Source: Roseicyclus sediminis (lineage in GTDB: Bacteria; Pseudomonadota; Alphaproteobacteria; Rhodobacterales; Rhodobacteraceae). Taken from it: a stretch of 64,000 nt of DNA. A program made the translations under genes and the position numbers. The DNA is taken from the NCBI RefSeq assembly GCF_025515305.1, contig NZ_JAOPHT010000001.1:62001-126000 (forward strand), read 5' to 3'. Below, piece by piece: positions 34,035 through 42,661 of the stretch; within the stretch, counting starts at the first letter, position 1; the number at the start of each line of letters is the position of its first letter. A model generated the notes under the pieces. It worked only from the letters and a program-made list of their open reading frames with translations, was not told the DNA's origin and made no database searches.

Positions 34035-35480
34035 ATGAAACCCTGGTTCGACACCGACAAGATCTTCATCGCCGGCCGATGGATGCCCTGCGCGTCGAAT
34101 GCCACGCTGCCGCTGCAGGACCCATCGACCGGTGGCGAGATCGGCCGCATCGCGCGGGGAACGTCGGAAGACATCGACGCCGCGGTCGAGGCGGCGCGCG
34201 CGGCCTTGTCCGGTGATTGGGGGCGACTGACGGCGGCGGAACGCGGGCGGCTCCTGTCGCGCCTCGGCACGCTGGTGCTCGAACACACGGACGCGCTCGC
34301 CGAGATGGAGGCGACGGATGTCGGCAAGCCGCTTACCCAGGCGCGCGCCGACGTCATCGCACTCGCCCGCTACTGCGAATTCTACGGCGGCGCGGCGGAC
34401 AAGGTGATGGGCGAGACCATCCCGTATCTCGATGGCTACACCGTCTACACGCTGCGGGAACCCATCGGCGTCACCGGCCATATCGTGCCCTGGAACTACC
34501 CGATGCAGATCATCGGCCGTTCGGTCGGCGCGGCGCTTGCCATGGGCAACGCCTGCGTCCTGAAACCGGCGGAGGAGGCCTGTCTGACAGCGCTCGCCTT
34601 CGCCGATCTCGCGCGGATGGCGGGCTTTCCGCCCGGCGCGCTGAACGTGGTGCCGGGGCTCGGTGCAGAGGCGGGCGCCGCGCTGTCTTCGCATCCGGGG
34701 ATCGGGCATGTCTCCTTCACCGGCTCGGTCGGGACCGGGCGGCTGGTGCAGGCCGCGGCCGCCCGGAACGTGGTGCCGGTGACGTTGGAACTCGGCGGCA
34801 AGTCACCTCAACTCGTCTTCGCCGATGCCGATCTCGACGCCGCCTTGCCCTTCCTCGTCAACGCCGGCCTGCAGAATGCGGGCCAGACCTGCTCGGCCTC
34901 TTCCCGCATCCTCGTGGAGCGTCGCCGCTTCGAGGAAGTGACCGACCGCATGGCCGCGGCCTACCGCGCCAAGGTCGCGGCCCCCGCCATGGCCGACCGA
35001 GACCTCGGGCCGCTCATCTCGGCCCGGCAAAAGGAAATCGTGACAGGCTATCTCGACCTCGCGGGCCAGGGGCAGCGCGTGGCCGAGGGGCGCATCGATG
35101 AAGATGCCCCCGGCGGCGGGCACTACGTGGCCCCCGTGCTTCTCGCCGGTCTCGCGCCCGACGACCGGCTGGCACAGGAAGAGATCTTCGGCCCCGTCCA
35201 GGTCCTTCTCCCCTTCGACGACGAGGAGGAGGCCGCATCCATCGCCAACGGCACGCCCTATGGCCTTGTGGCGAGCGTCTGGTCCTGCGATGGCGGGCGG
35301 CAGATGCGGCTGGCGAAGCGGCTGCGCGCGGGGCAGGTTTTTCTCAACAACTACGGCGCAGGGGGTGGCGTGGAATTGCCGTTCGGCGGCACGGGCCATT
35401 CGGGGCACGGGCGCGAGAAGGGGTTCGAGGCCCTTTACGGCTTCTCCAGCCTCAAGACGGTCGCGGCGCGCCATGGCTGA
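34035..35480 (+). CDS. aldehyde dehydrogenase, betaine-aldehyde-like
   Basis: 481 residues, ordinary NAD(P)+ ALDH. Catalytic residues are Glu252 (LELGGKSP) and Cys286 (NAGQTCSASSR). The opening FIAGRWMPCASNATLPLQDPSTGGEIG and VPWNYPMQIIGRSVGAALAMGNACVLKPAEE are typical of the betaine-aldehyde/aminoaldehyde group. It follows the ABC importer genes by 27 nt and is probably the last gene of that operon, implying the imported solute yields an aldehyde. With creatinase divergent, a methylamine- or sarcosine-related route is conceivable, but not shown. Confidence 0.9.
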   Translation: MKPWFDTDKIFIAGRWMPCASNATLPLQDPSTGGEIGRIARGTSEDIDAAVEAARAALSGDWGRLTAAERGRLLSRLGTLVLEHTDALAEMEATDVGKPLTQARADVIALARYCEFYGGAADKVMGETIPYLDGYTVYTLREPIGVTGHIVPWNYPMQIIGRSVGAALAMGNACVLKPAEEACLTALAFADLARMAGFPPGALNVVPGLGAEAGAALSSHPGIGHVSFTGSVGTGRLVQAAAARNVVPVTLELGGKSPQLVFADADLDAALPFLVNAGLQNAGQTCSASSRILVERRRFEEVTDRMAAAYRAKVAAPAMADRDLGPLISARQKEIVTGYLDLAGQGQRVAEGRIDEDAPGGGHYVAPVLLAGLAPDDRLAQEEIFGPVQVLLPFDDEEEAASIANGTPYGLVASVWSCDGGRQMRLAKRLRAGQVFLNNYGAGGGVELPFGGTGHSGHGREKGFEALYGFSSLKTVAARHG

Positions 35481-35553
35481 GGGATCGGGGCTTTCGCGCC
35501 GCGCGCGGCGCCGCTAGGCTTCACCAGATACCCTTGTCCGGACTCCAGACCTC

Positions 35554-36111
35554 GTGACCCGCTTCGGAAAACTGCCCGTCCTCGTCCTCCTGCTGGCGCT
35601 GGCTGCCCTTGCCGCCGCGCTCTTCGGGGCGCTGCACAACCAGCTGAGCTATACCGTCGGCCCGAGCTATTTCGAGGCCCTGAAGCTCCCGCAATTCGGG
35701 ATCGATCCCGGCACCTCGCCGCGCTTCGGTGCGGCACAGGTGGGCATTCTCGCCAGCTGGTGGATGGGCCCGCTCGTGGCGCTTCCGGCCTTCCTCTACG
35801 GGTTTCTGACCGTGCCCCGGACCGAAAGCTATCTCGCCGCAGGGATCGGCGCGATCGGCCTCGTCCTCGTGCTGGCGACGCTCGCGGCGCTGCTCGGGCT
35901 TGTCGGCGGGATCGTGGCGGATACGACGGGCATTCTCGACCCCTACGTCGCGATCCCCGAGGGTCTCGTCCGTTCGGACTTCCTGCGCGCTGGCTTCATG
36001 CACGACGCCTCCTACGCTGCCGGAGCCCTCGGCCTCCTCGTTTCCTTCTGGCCGATGCGGAGGGCGAAGATGATCGACCACGCGCGGCACGGCGCGGGAC
36101 GCCCGGCATGA
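35554..36111 (+). CDS. four-TM membrane protein, unknown function
   Basis: 185 residues from a GTG start with about four hydrophobic segments (residues 8-26, 65-85, 92-118, 145-162). The loop HNQLSYTVGPSYFEALKLPQFGI recalls a widespread uncharacterised family with a conserved H.Q.S(Y/F)T(V/I).P.Y(F/Y) motif. No function known. Its stop overlaps the start of the thioesterase gene by 4 nt, so it is the head of an overlapping run reaching the P1 peptidase gene. Confidence 0.8.
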   Translation: MTRFGKLPVLVLLLALAALAAALFGALHNQLSYTVGPSYFEALKLPQFGIDPGTSPRFGAAQVGILASWWMGPLVALPAFLYGFLTVPRTESYLAAGIGAIGLVLVLATLAALLGLVGGIVADTTGILDPYVAIPEGLVRSDFLRAGFMHDASYAAGALGLLVSFWPMRRAKMIDHARHGAGRPA

Positions 36112-36551
36112 CCGACCTGCCGGGCATCGAGACCTTCCGGCGCGCCGTCGATCCGGGCGACTGCGATTTCCTCGGCCACATGAACGTCTCGCGCTACCTG
36201 CAGGCCTGTTCCGACGGCATGTTCTCGCTGCAATCCGATCTCGGCCTGACCCGGACCGACATGGAGAGCGGCCGCCGCCTTTCCTTCGCCGTCGTCCATC
36301 TCGAAAGCGATTTCCGCGCCGAGGTCATGGCCGGCGACGTGATCTTCCTGCGCAGCACCGTGCGCGAGATCGGGACGAAATCGGCTACGTTCCACCACCG
36401 GCTTTATCGCGCGGGTGACGGGGTGCTGGCCTTCGAGACGCTGTTCAAGGCCGTCTGCCTCGATCTCGCCGCCCGCCGCGCGGCGCCGATCCCGCAGGAC
36501 GTTCGCGAAAGGCTCGAGGCACTGAAGGAGGACAAGACGAATGCCGCTTGA
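36108..36551 (+). CDS. acyl-CoA thioesterase, hotdog fold
   Basis: 147 residues of the 4HBT/YbgC-like hotdog family. The catalytic loop is DCDFLGHMNVSRYLQACSDG, with the Asp in the position used by 4-hydroxybenzoyl-CoA thioesterase-type enzymes. The central beta strands follow (SFAVVHLESDFRAEVMAGDVIFLRSTV). It should hydrolyse an acyl-CoA in the cytoplasm; chain length is unknown. The start overlaps the previous stop by 4 nt and the end overlaps the SDR start by 11 nt, a sign of coupled translation. Confidence 0.88.
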   Translation: MTDLPGIETFRRAVDPGDCDFLGHMNVSRYLQACSDGMFSLQSDLGLTRTDMESGRRLSFAVVHLESDFRAEVMAGDVIFLRSTVREIGTKSATFHHRLYRAGDGVLAFETLFKAVCLDLAARRAAPIPQDVRERLEALKEDKTNAA

Positions 36552-37281
36552 GGGGAAGACCGCCATCGTCACGGGCGGAGGCTCGGGCTTCGGCGCCGGG
36601 ATCGCGCGCGTCATGGCGCGGGAGGGCGCCAGGGTCATGGTCGCCGATATCAACGAGGCGGCGGCACAGGCCGTCGCGGATGAAATCGGCGGCATCGCAC
36701 AAGGCGTGGACGTGGCGGACGGTGCCTCGGTCGCGGCCATGACGGCCGCCGCGATGGACGCATGGGGGCGGATCGACATCCTCGTGAACAACGCGGGCAT
36801 CACTCACATGCCCGCGCCGATGGAAGACGTGAGCGAGGCCGACTTCGACCGCGTCCTCGCGGTGAACGTGAAGTCCGTCTACCTGACCGCGCGGGAGATC
36901 GTGCCGGGGATGAAGGCGGCCGGCGCAGGGGCGATCCTCAACATCGCGTCCACCGCGGGCCTGTCGCCCCGGCCACGGCTCAACTGGTACAACGCCTCCA
37001 AGGGCTGGATGATCACCGCGACCAAGACGATGGCGGTGGAGCTTGCGCCCGCCGGCATCCGCGTCAACGCGCTCTGCCCCGTGGCTGGGGAGACGCCGCT
37101 TCTGAAATCCTTCATGGGCGAGGACACCCCCGAGATGCGGGCGAAGTTCCTGTCCACGATTCCGATCGGGCGTTTCTCCACCCCGCAGGACATGGGCGAG
37201 GCGGCGGCGTTCCTCTGCTCGGACGCGGCGTCGATGATCACCGGGGTGGCACTCGAGGTCGACGGGGGCCGCTGCATCTGA
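36541..37281 (+). CDS. SDR family NAD(P)-dependent oxidoreductase
   Basis: 246 residues, a classical short-chain dehydrogenase. Cofactor motif TGGGSGFGAG (11-20), NNAG (83-86), and the catalytic Ser137, Tyr150 and Lys154 (WYNASK) are all present. Asp36 after the second strand (VADIN) favours NAD(H). The C-terminal MITGVALEVDGGRCI is the FabG-like ending. It overlaps the thioesterase gene by 11 nt and the following unknown gene by 1 nt. The combination suggests a 3-hydroxyacyl or alcohol substrate, but none can be named. Confidence 0.92.
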   Translation: MPLEGKTAIVTGGGSGFGAGIARVMAREGARVMVADINEAAAQAVADEIGGIAQGVDVADGASVAAMTAAAMDAWGRIDILVNNAGITHMPAPMEDVSEADFDRVLAVNVKSVYLTAREIVPGMKAAGAGAILNIASTAGLSPRPRLNWYNASKGWMITATKTMAVELAPAGIRVNALCPVAGETPLLKSFMGEDTPEMRAKFLSTIPIGRFSTPQDMGEAAAFLCSDAASMITGVALEVDGGRCI

Positions 37282-37646
37282 TGGCGGACCTGCGCAGCCT
37301 GCCCGCCGAGATCACGGTCCTTTCGGGGCGTTTCGGGCCGTTTCCGGCGGCGCAGCCGCTTGTCTTCGCGCATCTGGGCGATGTCGCGCCGGGCCTCGAC
37401 CTCGACCACGTGGAGGTGATCCCGCGAAAGGGCGGCGCGACACGCCTCGCGCAGCATTTCGACGAAAGCGCGATTTCGCGGCTCAGCGGGCTGGCAGGTG
37501 ATGACGACACATTTGTCCTGATCCTTCCCAGCGCCTTCGAGGGGCTTGACCCTCCGCCCCTTGCCTCGGACCGCCTGCGTTCCCTCGGGAACCTGCGCGG
37601 CACGGTGCGGCGCCTTCTGGGAACCGGAACCGGGGCCATGCCATGA
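37281..37646 (+). CDS. uncharacterised 121-residue protein in SDR/peptidase operon
   Basis: I do not recognise a domain. The protein is soluble, starts MADLRSLPAEITVLSGRFGPF, and mixes hydrophobic strands (LVFAHLGDV, FVLILPSAFEGL) with a basic C-terminus (LRGTVRRLLGTG). Reality is supported by position: its ATG shares a base with the SDR stop and its stop overlaps the P1 peptidase start by 4 nt. It could be a small partner or chaperone of one of those enzymes; that is inference. Confidence 0.65.
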   Translation: MADLRSLPAEITVLSGRFGPFPAAQPLVFAHLGDVAPGLDLDHVEVIPRKGGATRLAQHFDESAISRLSGLAGDDDTFVLILPSAFEGLDPPPLASDRLRSLGNLRGTVRRLLGTGTGAMP

Positions 37647-38632
37647 TCCGCCCGGGGCCGAAAAACCTCATCACCGATGTCGCGGGGCTTCTCGTCGGCA
37701 ATGCCGCGGACGAGACGGTGAAGACCGGCGTCACCGTTCTGACGGCGGCAGACCCCTTCACCGCCTCCGTCCATGTCATGGGCGGCGCACCCGGCACCCG
37801 GGAGACCGACCTCCTCGCCCCGGACCGGACGGTGGAACGGGTCGATGCGCTGGTCCTCTCGGGCGGGAGCGCCTTTGGCCTCGACGCCGCGCAGGGCGTC
37901 TCGGACGGGCTGCGCGCCATTGGCCGTGGCTTCGCCGTTCATGGCATGACCGTGCCCATCGTGCCCGCAGCCATAATCTTCGACCTCGCCAACGGGGGCG
38001 ACAAGGGTTGGACCACCTCGCCCTACCCCGCCCTTGGCCGCAACGCCTTCGACGCCGCGTCGGAGACCTTCGCACTCGGGACAGCCGGGGCCGGGACCGG
38101 GGCGACGGTGGCCGACCTCAAGGGCGGACTGGGCTCGGTCTCTGCCATGTGGAACGGCTACACCGTCGGCGCGCTCGTCGTGGTGAACGCGGTGGGTCAG
38201 GTCACAGTCGGCGACGGGCCCCAGTTTCACGCCTCCGGGTGCGAGTTCGGCGATGAGTTCGGGGGCCTCGGACAAGGGATCGCCGATCCGACCCGCCTTG
38301 CCCCGACCAAGGTCACGCAAAGCGACCGCGAGGCCACGGTCATCGCCATCGTCGCAACCGACGCGAGGCTGTCGAAGGCGCAGGCCGCGCGGCTGGCGGT
38401 CATGGCCCATGACGGCATCGCCCGCGCGGTCCGGCCCTCCCATGCGCCGATGGACGGCGACGTCGTCTTCGGCGTCTCGACCGGCGCGCGGGACCTCTCT
38501 AGCCCGACGGATCTCATGTGGCTGGGCCATCTCGGCGCGCTCTGCCTGTCGCGGGCCATCGCGCGCGGCGTCTATCATGCGATCGATGCGCCCGACGACG
38601 TCAAACCGACCTGGCGCGGCCGCTTCGGCTGA
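37643..38632 (+). CDS. P1/S58 family N-terminal-nucleophile peptidase (DmpA-like)
   Basis: 329 residues of the L-aminopeptidase/D-esterase family, which also includes nylon-oligomer hydrolase NylC. Such enzymes cut themselves to expose a Ser/Thr nucleophile; the likely site here is Thr174 in NGYTVGALVVVN. VDALVLSGGSAFGLDAAQGV and MAHDGIARAVRPSHAPMDGDVVFGVST are hallmark stretches. It would hydrolyse amino-acid amides, beta-peptides or cyclic amides. It closes a run of genes overlapping by 1-11 nt from 35554 onward. The real substrate is unknown. Confidence 0.88.
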   Translation: MIRPGPKNLITDVAGLLVGNAADETVKTGVTVLTAADPFTASVHVMGGAPGTRETDLLAPDRTVERVDALVLSGGSAFGLDAAQGVSDGLRAIGRGFAVHGMTVPIVPAAIIFDLANGGDKGWTTSPYPALGRNAFDAASETFALGTAGAGTGATVADLKGGLGSVSAMWNGYTVGALVVVNAVGQVTVGDGPQFHASGCEFGDEFGGLGQGIADPTRLAPTKVTQSDREATVIAIVATDARLSKAQAARLAVMAHDGIARAVRPSHAPMDGDVVFGVSTGARDLSSPTDLMWLGHLGALCLSRAIARGVYHAIDAPDDVKPTWRGRFG

Positions 38633-38716
38633 GGCAGGGGGGGCGGGAATCCCGACTTCATGGACGGCGTCACGGCGGTTAGGCTGGCCCCGGGTCCGTG
38701 AAGAAGGAGACATCGC

Positions 38717-39280
38717 ATGCAACGCCTCATCCCCGCCGCCGTACTCGCCGCGGCGCTGCTGCCCGCCCCGGCGCTGGCAGACGACATCACCGACGCGCTG
38801 AACGCGGCGATTGCCGCCTACGAAGGTGGCGAGATCCAGGACGCGCTGGCCGAGATCGCCTATGCCACGCAGCTCCTGAACGATCTGCAGTCGGAGGGGC
38901 TCGCGGCCTTCCTTCCCGCCGCGCTGGATGGCTGGACGCGGGAATTGTCCGACGACGCGGCGCAGGGTCTGGGCTTCATGGGCGGCGGCAGCGCGGCCGA
39001 GGCCGTCTATACCGGCCCGGAAGGCGAGTTCACGATCGTCATGGTCGCGGACAACCCGATGGTCGGCGCCATGGCCGGCATGCTTGGCAATCCCGCGCTG
39101 ATGCAGACCATGGGGCGGATCGCACGGATCGGCGGCGAAAGCTTCCTCGATGCGGACGGAGAGCTTGCCGGCCTGATCGGCGGGCGCGTCCTGATCCAGG
39201 CGTCGGGCGTCAGCGTGGCGACCATGTCGGCGCATCTCGAACAGATCGATTTCGACGCGCTGGCCGATTTCGGCCGCTGA
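38717..39280 (+). CDS. secreted Ala-rich protein, unknown function
   Basis: 187 residues with a Sec signal peptide (MQRLIPAAVLAAALLPAPALA, about 21 residues). The mature part begins with an amphipathic helix (ITDALNAAIAAYEGGEIQDALAEIAYATQLL), contains GGGSAAEAVYTGPEGEFTIVMVADNPMVGAMAGML, and ends with a beta-rich section. It resembles uncharacterised periplasmic proteins of marine proteobacteria. A Shine-Dalgarno AAGGAG lies about 8 nt before the ATG. It is monocistronic, with a terminator behind it. Confidence 0.75.
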   Translation: MQRLIPAAVLAAALLPAPALADDITDALNAAIAAYEGGEIQDALAEIAYATQLLNDLQSEGLAAFLPAALDGWTRELSDDAAQGLGFMGGGSAAEAVYTGPEGEFTIVMVADNPMVGAMAGMLGNPALMQTMGRIARIGGESFLDADGELAGLIGGRVLIQASGVSVATMSAHLEQIDFDALADFGR

Positions 39281-39287
39281 AAGAAAA

Positions 39288-39314
39288 ACGCCCCGGCGCG
39301 AGGCACCGGGGCGT
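39288..39314. terminator. hairpin between secreted-protein gene and atp operon
   Basis: Arms ACGCCCCGG and CCGGGGCGT form a 9-bp perfect stem. On the plus strand CTGTTT follows; on the minus strand TTTTTC follows. The gene orientation is convergent, so it probably ends both the gene at 38717 and the atp F0 transcript. Confidence 0.82.
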
Positions 39315-39337
39315 CTGTTTCGGGATCGGCGTCACCG

Positions 39338-39916
39338 TCAGTTCAGGCGGGCCTGAACCTGTTCGATGGACGAATCGATCAGAGCGTTGGCATCCGCGGC
39401 AGCCATCCGGCTGGCGATCAGCTCGCCCGCGGCGCCGACGGCCACCTCGACGGCCCGGTCGCGGATCGCACGGACGGCCTTGGCCTCGGCGCTGGCGATC
39501 TGATCCTCCGCCGCAACAAGACGGCGCGCGATCGAGCGTTCCAGCTCTGCCTTCGCGGCCTCGGCCGCGGCCTCGGCATCGGCACGGGCCTGGTTCACGA
39601 TGCGCTCGGACTGTTCGGCCACCTCGCGCTGCTTTCGCTCGTAGGAGGCAAGCAGGGTCTGCGCCTCCTCGCGAAGTGCGCGCGCCTCGTCGAGCTCCGA
39701 CTTGATCCCTTCGGCGCGCTTGTCGAGCATGCCGCCCAGCAACGCGGGCACGTTGAAGTAGAACAGGATCGAGACGAAGAGGATGAAGCCGATCAGCACC
39801 ACGAAGTCGGTGTTGAAGAGCGACGTGAAGTCGTAGCCCGGCGCATAGCCCGGCTCGGCGGCAGTTGCCGGAAGCGCGGCGGCGATGGCAGCGGTCAGCA
39901 CGATGACGGCACGCAT
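39338..39916 (-). CDS. atpF: F0F1 ATP synthase subunit b
   Basis: 192 residues. An N-terminal signal-like segment (MRAVIVLTAAIAAALPATA) precedes the true membrane anchor (FVVLIGFILFVSILFYFNVPALL, about residues 34-56), then a long charged coiled coil forms the peripheral stalk. The N-terminal extension is typical of Rhodobacterales b subunits. It is the last gene of the F0 operon, 4 nt after the b' gene. F1 genes are elsewhere, as usual in this order. Confidence 0.94.
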   Translation of the reverse strand: MRAVIVLTAAIAAALPATAAEPGYAPGYDFTSLFNTDFVVLIGFILFVSILFYFNVPALLGGMLDKRAEGIKSELDEARALREEAQTLLASYERKQREVAEQSERIVNQARADAEAAAEAAKAELERSIARRLVAAEDQIASAEAKAVRAIRDRAVEVAVGAAGELIASRMAAADANALIDSSIEQVQARLN

Positions 39917-39920
39917 GGGC

Positions 39921-40487
39921 TTATCCCCTCATCCGGTTGGCGACGGCCTTGGCCACCGCGTCGGCGTCGACCGACTGGCCCGGCAGAATGGCGTTCACCA
40001 CGTCACCTGCGACAGAGCGCGCCACGTCCTCGACCGACTGGGTCGCGGAGGCCTGGATCTCGCCGATCCGGGCTTCGCTTTCGGCGGCCTTCGCGCCGAT
40101 CTGCTCGTCGGCTTTCGCCGTGGCTTCGGCCAGACCGATCTGGATCTCGGCCCGGGTCTCCTCGGCGATGCGCTGCGCTTCCGCGCGGGCTTCGGCGAGC
40201 GCCTTGTTATAGGCTTCCTCGGCCTCGACGGCCTGACGCTTCAGGTCCTCGGCGGCGGCGAGGTCGTTCGTCAGCGTGCCCTGCCGTTCTGCGAGAACGG
40301 AGGCGATACGCGGCAGCGCGACCTTGTCGAGGATGAAGTAGATCGCCACCAGCGTGACGATCAGCCAGAAGATCTGGTTCGGGAACGTCGAGAAATCGAG
40401 CTGCGGCATGCCCGGTCCGCCGCCATGGGCGGCATCCGCTGCGGCATGTGCGGCATCCGCCGCGCCGTGTGTGGCTTCTTCGGCCAT
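39921..40487 (-). CDS. atpX: F0F1 ATP synthase subunit b'
   Basis: 188 residues. A His/Ala-rich N-terminus ([22 protein letters not shown]) leads to a membrane helix ([21 protein letters not shown], about residues 38-58) and a long Ala/Glu coiled coil. Two different b-type subunits, b and b', characterise photosynthetic and related alphaproteobacteria, forming a heterodimeric stator. It lies between atpE (87 nt away) and atpF (4 nt). Confidence 0.93.
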   Translation of the reverse strand: MAEEATHGAADAAHAAADAAHGGGPGMPQLDFSTFPNQIFWLIVTLVAIYFILDKVALPRIASVLAERQGTLTNDLAAAEDLKRQAVEAEEAYNKALAEARAEAQRIAEETRAEIQIGLAEATAKADEQIGAKAAESEARIGEIQASATQSVEDVARSVAGDVVNAILPGQSVDADAVAKAVANRMRG

Positions 40488-40573
40488 TGAAGCGTCCTCC
40501 TGGAACCGGGTTTACACCGAGGCCCGCGTCAGCCGCGAGCCCCGGACGTAAGGATGGTCTCTCGAGGCTCGGC

Positions 40574-40810
40574 TCAGACGGCGAACATCAGCAGGAGCGC
40601 GACGAGGAAGGCGAAGATGCCCAGCGCTTCCGCGAATGCGATGCCGATGAAGAGGGTCGCGGTCTGGCCAGCAGCGGCCGAGGGGTTGCGCAGCGCGCCG
40701 GCGAGGAAGTTGCCGGCCACGTGGCCCACACCGATTGCGGCGGCGCCGGAACCGATGGCGGCGAGGCCTGCGCCGATGAACTGACCCATTTGTGCGATAT
40801 CGCCTTCCAT
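40574..40810 (-). CDS. atpE: F0F1 ATP synthase subunit c
   Basis: 78 residues forming a two-helix hairpin. The proton-carrying carboxylate is Glu61 in helix 2 ([10 protein letters not shown]); the polar loop [11 protein letters not shown] is canonical. Glycine-rich helix 1 ([21 protein letters not shown]) allows tight ring packing. Nothing in the ion site suggests Na+ use. It sits 59 nt after atpB. Confidence 0.96.
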   Translation of the reverse strand: MEGDIAQMGQFIGAGLAAIGSGAAAIGVGHVAGNFLAGALRNPSAAAGQTATLFIGIAFAEALGIFAFLVALLLMFAV

Positions 40811-40869
40811 GATCCTGTCTCCTTACGTTGGAAGTTCTAGATGTCGTCGGACGGGCAGATTGCCCGCCG

Positions 40870-41721
40870 TCAATGATGCGGATGCAGCGCGTCTTTCAGA
40901 TAGACGCAGGTGAGGATGGTGAAGACGTAGGCCTGGATGGCCGACACCAGCACCTCGAGCCCGTAGATCGCGACCACGCCGAGGATCGGCGCGATGCCCG
41001 CCATACCCATTGCGCCCGCGAAGCCTGCGAACACCTTGAGAACCGCGTGGCCGGCCATCAGGTTGCCGGCAAGACGGATGGAGTGGCTGACGGGCCGGAC
41101 GAAGTACGAGATGATCTCGATGACCGCGAGGACGGGCCGCAGCGCGAGCGGCGCCGAAGAGACCCAGAACAGGCTGAGGAACCCTGCGCCGTTCTTGATG
41201 AAACCCACCAGCGTCACGGTGAGGAACACCGCGGCGGCGAGGATCGCGGTGACCGCGATGTGCGAGGTCGTCGTGAAGCTCATCGGGATCAGCCCGAGGA
41301 AGTTCGCGAACAGAATGAAGAGGAAGAGCGTGAAGATGTAGGGGAAGAACGGCAGCGCGTCCTTGCCCGCCACGTCCTCGACCATCTTGCGCACGAACCC
41401 GTAGGCGAGCTCTGCCATCGACTGGCTGCGCGACGGGATGACGGCGCGGCCGCCGGTGCCCATGACCATGAGCGCCGCGACCGACGCGACGGCCAGCGCC
41501 ATCCACAGCGTCACGTTCGTCGGCGTGTAGAACCGGATCGGGCCATCGCCGAACAGCGGGCTCACGATGAACTGGTCCATCGGGTGGATGTTCGGGCCGT
41601 CCATCGTGTACTCGTCCACGAGGCCGAGCACGAACAGGACTGCCGCGATCGCGATCAGCACGAAGAAGACCACGCGGCCCGAGCCGCTCTTGCCTTGCGT
41701 ATTGGTGCTTTCGGTCGCCAC
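40870..41721 (-). CDS. atpB: F0F1 ATP synthase subunit a
   Basis: 283 residues, about six membrane helices, GTG start. The essential Arg of the proton channel is in [17 protein letters not shown]. The N-terminal 30 residues ([16 protein letters not shown] then a hydrophobic segment) precede the conserved [13 protein letters not shown]. It is 4 nt downstream of atpI, forming the start of the F0 operon. Confidence 0.96.
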   Translation of the reverse strand: MATESTNTQGKSGSGRVVFFVLIAIAAVLFVLGLVDEYTMDGPNIHPMDQFIVSPLFGDGPIRFYTPTNVTLWMALAVASVAALMVMGTGGRAVIPSRSQSMAELAYGFVRKMVEDVAGKDALPFFPYIFTLFLFILFANFLGLIPMSFTTTSHIAVTAILAAAVFLTVTLVGFIKNGAGFLSLFWVSSAPLALRPVLAVIEIISYFVRPVSHSIRLAGNLMAGHAVLKVFAGFAGAMGMAGIAPILGVVAIYGLEVLVSAIQAYVFTILTCVYLKDALHPHH

Positions 41722-41725
41722 GCCG

Positions 41726-42064
41726 TTACCTCTCCTGATCGCCCGCGGCCTCCGAGGCCGCTTCCATCTGCTTTCGCTGCACCTCTTCGGCGGAGCGGAT
41801 CATCGTCTTCACCCCGGCGATGAAGCCGAGCAGCGTGAAGATCACCATCAGCCAGGGCCGTGTGCCGAGAACGGCGTCGAGCCCGAAACCAATGCCGAAG
41901 CCGATGCCGAGACCGGCCACCAGCTCGATCACCATCCGCCAGGCCAGCTGTGCCTGCGAGTAGTGCTCTTCCATGTGGGCCTTTTCCGGTTCGGCGCGTT
42001 TCCGCGCCTTCTCCAGCTTCTCCTCCAGCGCCTTGAGGCGGTCGCTTTCGGGTCGGTCTGCCAC
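41726..42064 (-). CDS. atpI: ATP synthase assembly protein AtpI
   Basis: 112 residues from a GTG start. A charged N-terminal helix ([28 protein letters not shown]) precedes two membrane helices ([45 protein letters not shown]), the AtpI pattern that assists c-ring assembly. First gene of the operon; its promoter is in the 229-bp gap that also carries the ArsR-type operator on the far side. Confidence 0.92.
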   Translation of the reverse strand: MADRPESDRLKALEEKLEKARKRAEPEKAHMEEHYSQAQLAWRMVIELVAGLGIGFGIGFGLDAVLGTRPWLMVIFTLLGFIAGVKTMIRSAEEVQRKQMEAASEAAGDQER

Positions 42065-42246
42065 CGGTTGGGGGTCCCCATCGAAGTCGGGCGGAAGCTA
42101 GGCGGGGCGCGCTGCGGAGTCAACGCGGATCGCCGCGATGCGGCGCGCATCTATCATGTTGAAGTTAATTACATTTTCCGGATGCGACAAAAGGGGCAAC
42201 TGCGCGGGGCACGGCCTGTACGCCGGATTCACGCTTTCTCTCATAT

Positions 42247-42262
42247 TCAACCGATCGGTTGA
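42247..42262. promoter_or_regulatory. 16-bp perfect palindrome, ArsR-family operator
   Basis: TCAACCGATCGGTTGA is its own reverse complement and lies 31 nt before the ATG of the ArsR-type gene, in the place of its promoter. Operators with TCAACC and GGTTGA arms are, as I recall, common before the ArsR genes paired with SRPBCC or transporter genes in proteobacteria. It probably mediates autorepression. Confidence 0.7.
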
Positions 42263-42293
42263 CGATCGGCACGGCACAGAGCTATGCGGCATC

Positions 42294-42635
42294 ATGATCC
42301 CCGCCCCCGAACCGGGTCTCGACGCCGTCTTCGCCGCGCTGGCCGACCCAACGCGGCGCGCGATCCTGTCGATGCTCCTGGAAGACGACATGGCGGTGAC
42401 AGACGTCGCCGAGCCCTTCGAGATGTCGCTCGCCGCGATTTCCAAGCACCTGGCGATCCTCGCCGCCTCGGGCCTCATCAGCCAGGAGAAGCGCGGCCGG
42501 GTGAAGTGGTGCAAGCTGGAACCCGACGCGCTGAAGCGCGCCTCGGTCTGGATGCAGGGCTTCGGCCAGTTCGAGCCGGTGAACCTCGACGCGTTCGAGG
42601 CGTTCCTGGAACGCGAGTTCGGCCCCGATCCGTAG
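42294..42635 (+). CDS. ArsR family winged-helix regulator
   Basis: 113 residues. The helix-turn-helix is ADPTRRAILSMLLEDDMAVTDVAEPFEMSLAAISKHLAILAASGLISQEKRGR (about residues 15-68). It lacks the CxC metal motif of ArsR/SmtB sensors, placing it in the metal-independent subgroup. It is preceded by a perfect palindrome and followed by a convergent exporter gene, so no partner SRPBCC gene is attached. The chosen start is the ATG after AGAGCT; the longer open frame would include the operator. Confidence 0.9.
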   Translation: MIPAPEPGLDAVFAALADPTRRAILSMLLEDDMAVTDVAEPFEMSLAAISKHLAILAASGLISQEKRGRVKWCKLEPDALKRASVWMQGFGQFEPVNLDAFEAFLEREFGPDP

Positions 42636-42637
42636 CG

Positions 42638-42652
42638 CGGGCAATCTGCCCG
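42638..42652. terminator. short hairpin between convergent genes
   Basis: CGGGCA/TGCCCG with an ATC loop starts 3 nt after the ArsR gene stop. The stem is only 6 bp and has no T tract; weak terminator candidate. Confidence 0.4.
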
Positions 42653-42661
42653 GCCTCAGCC

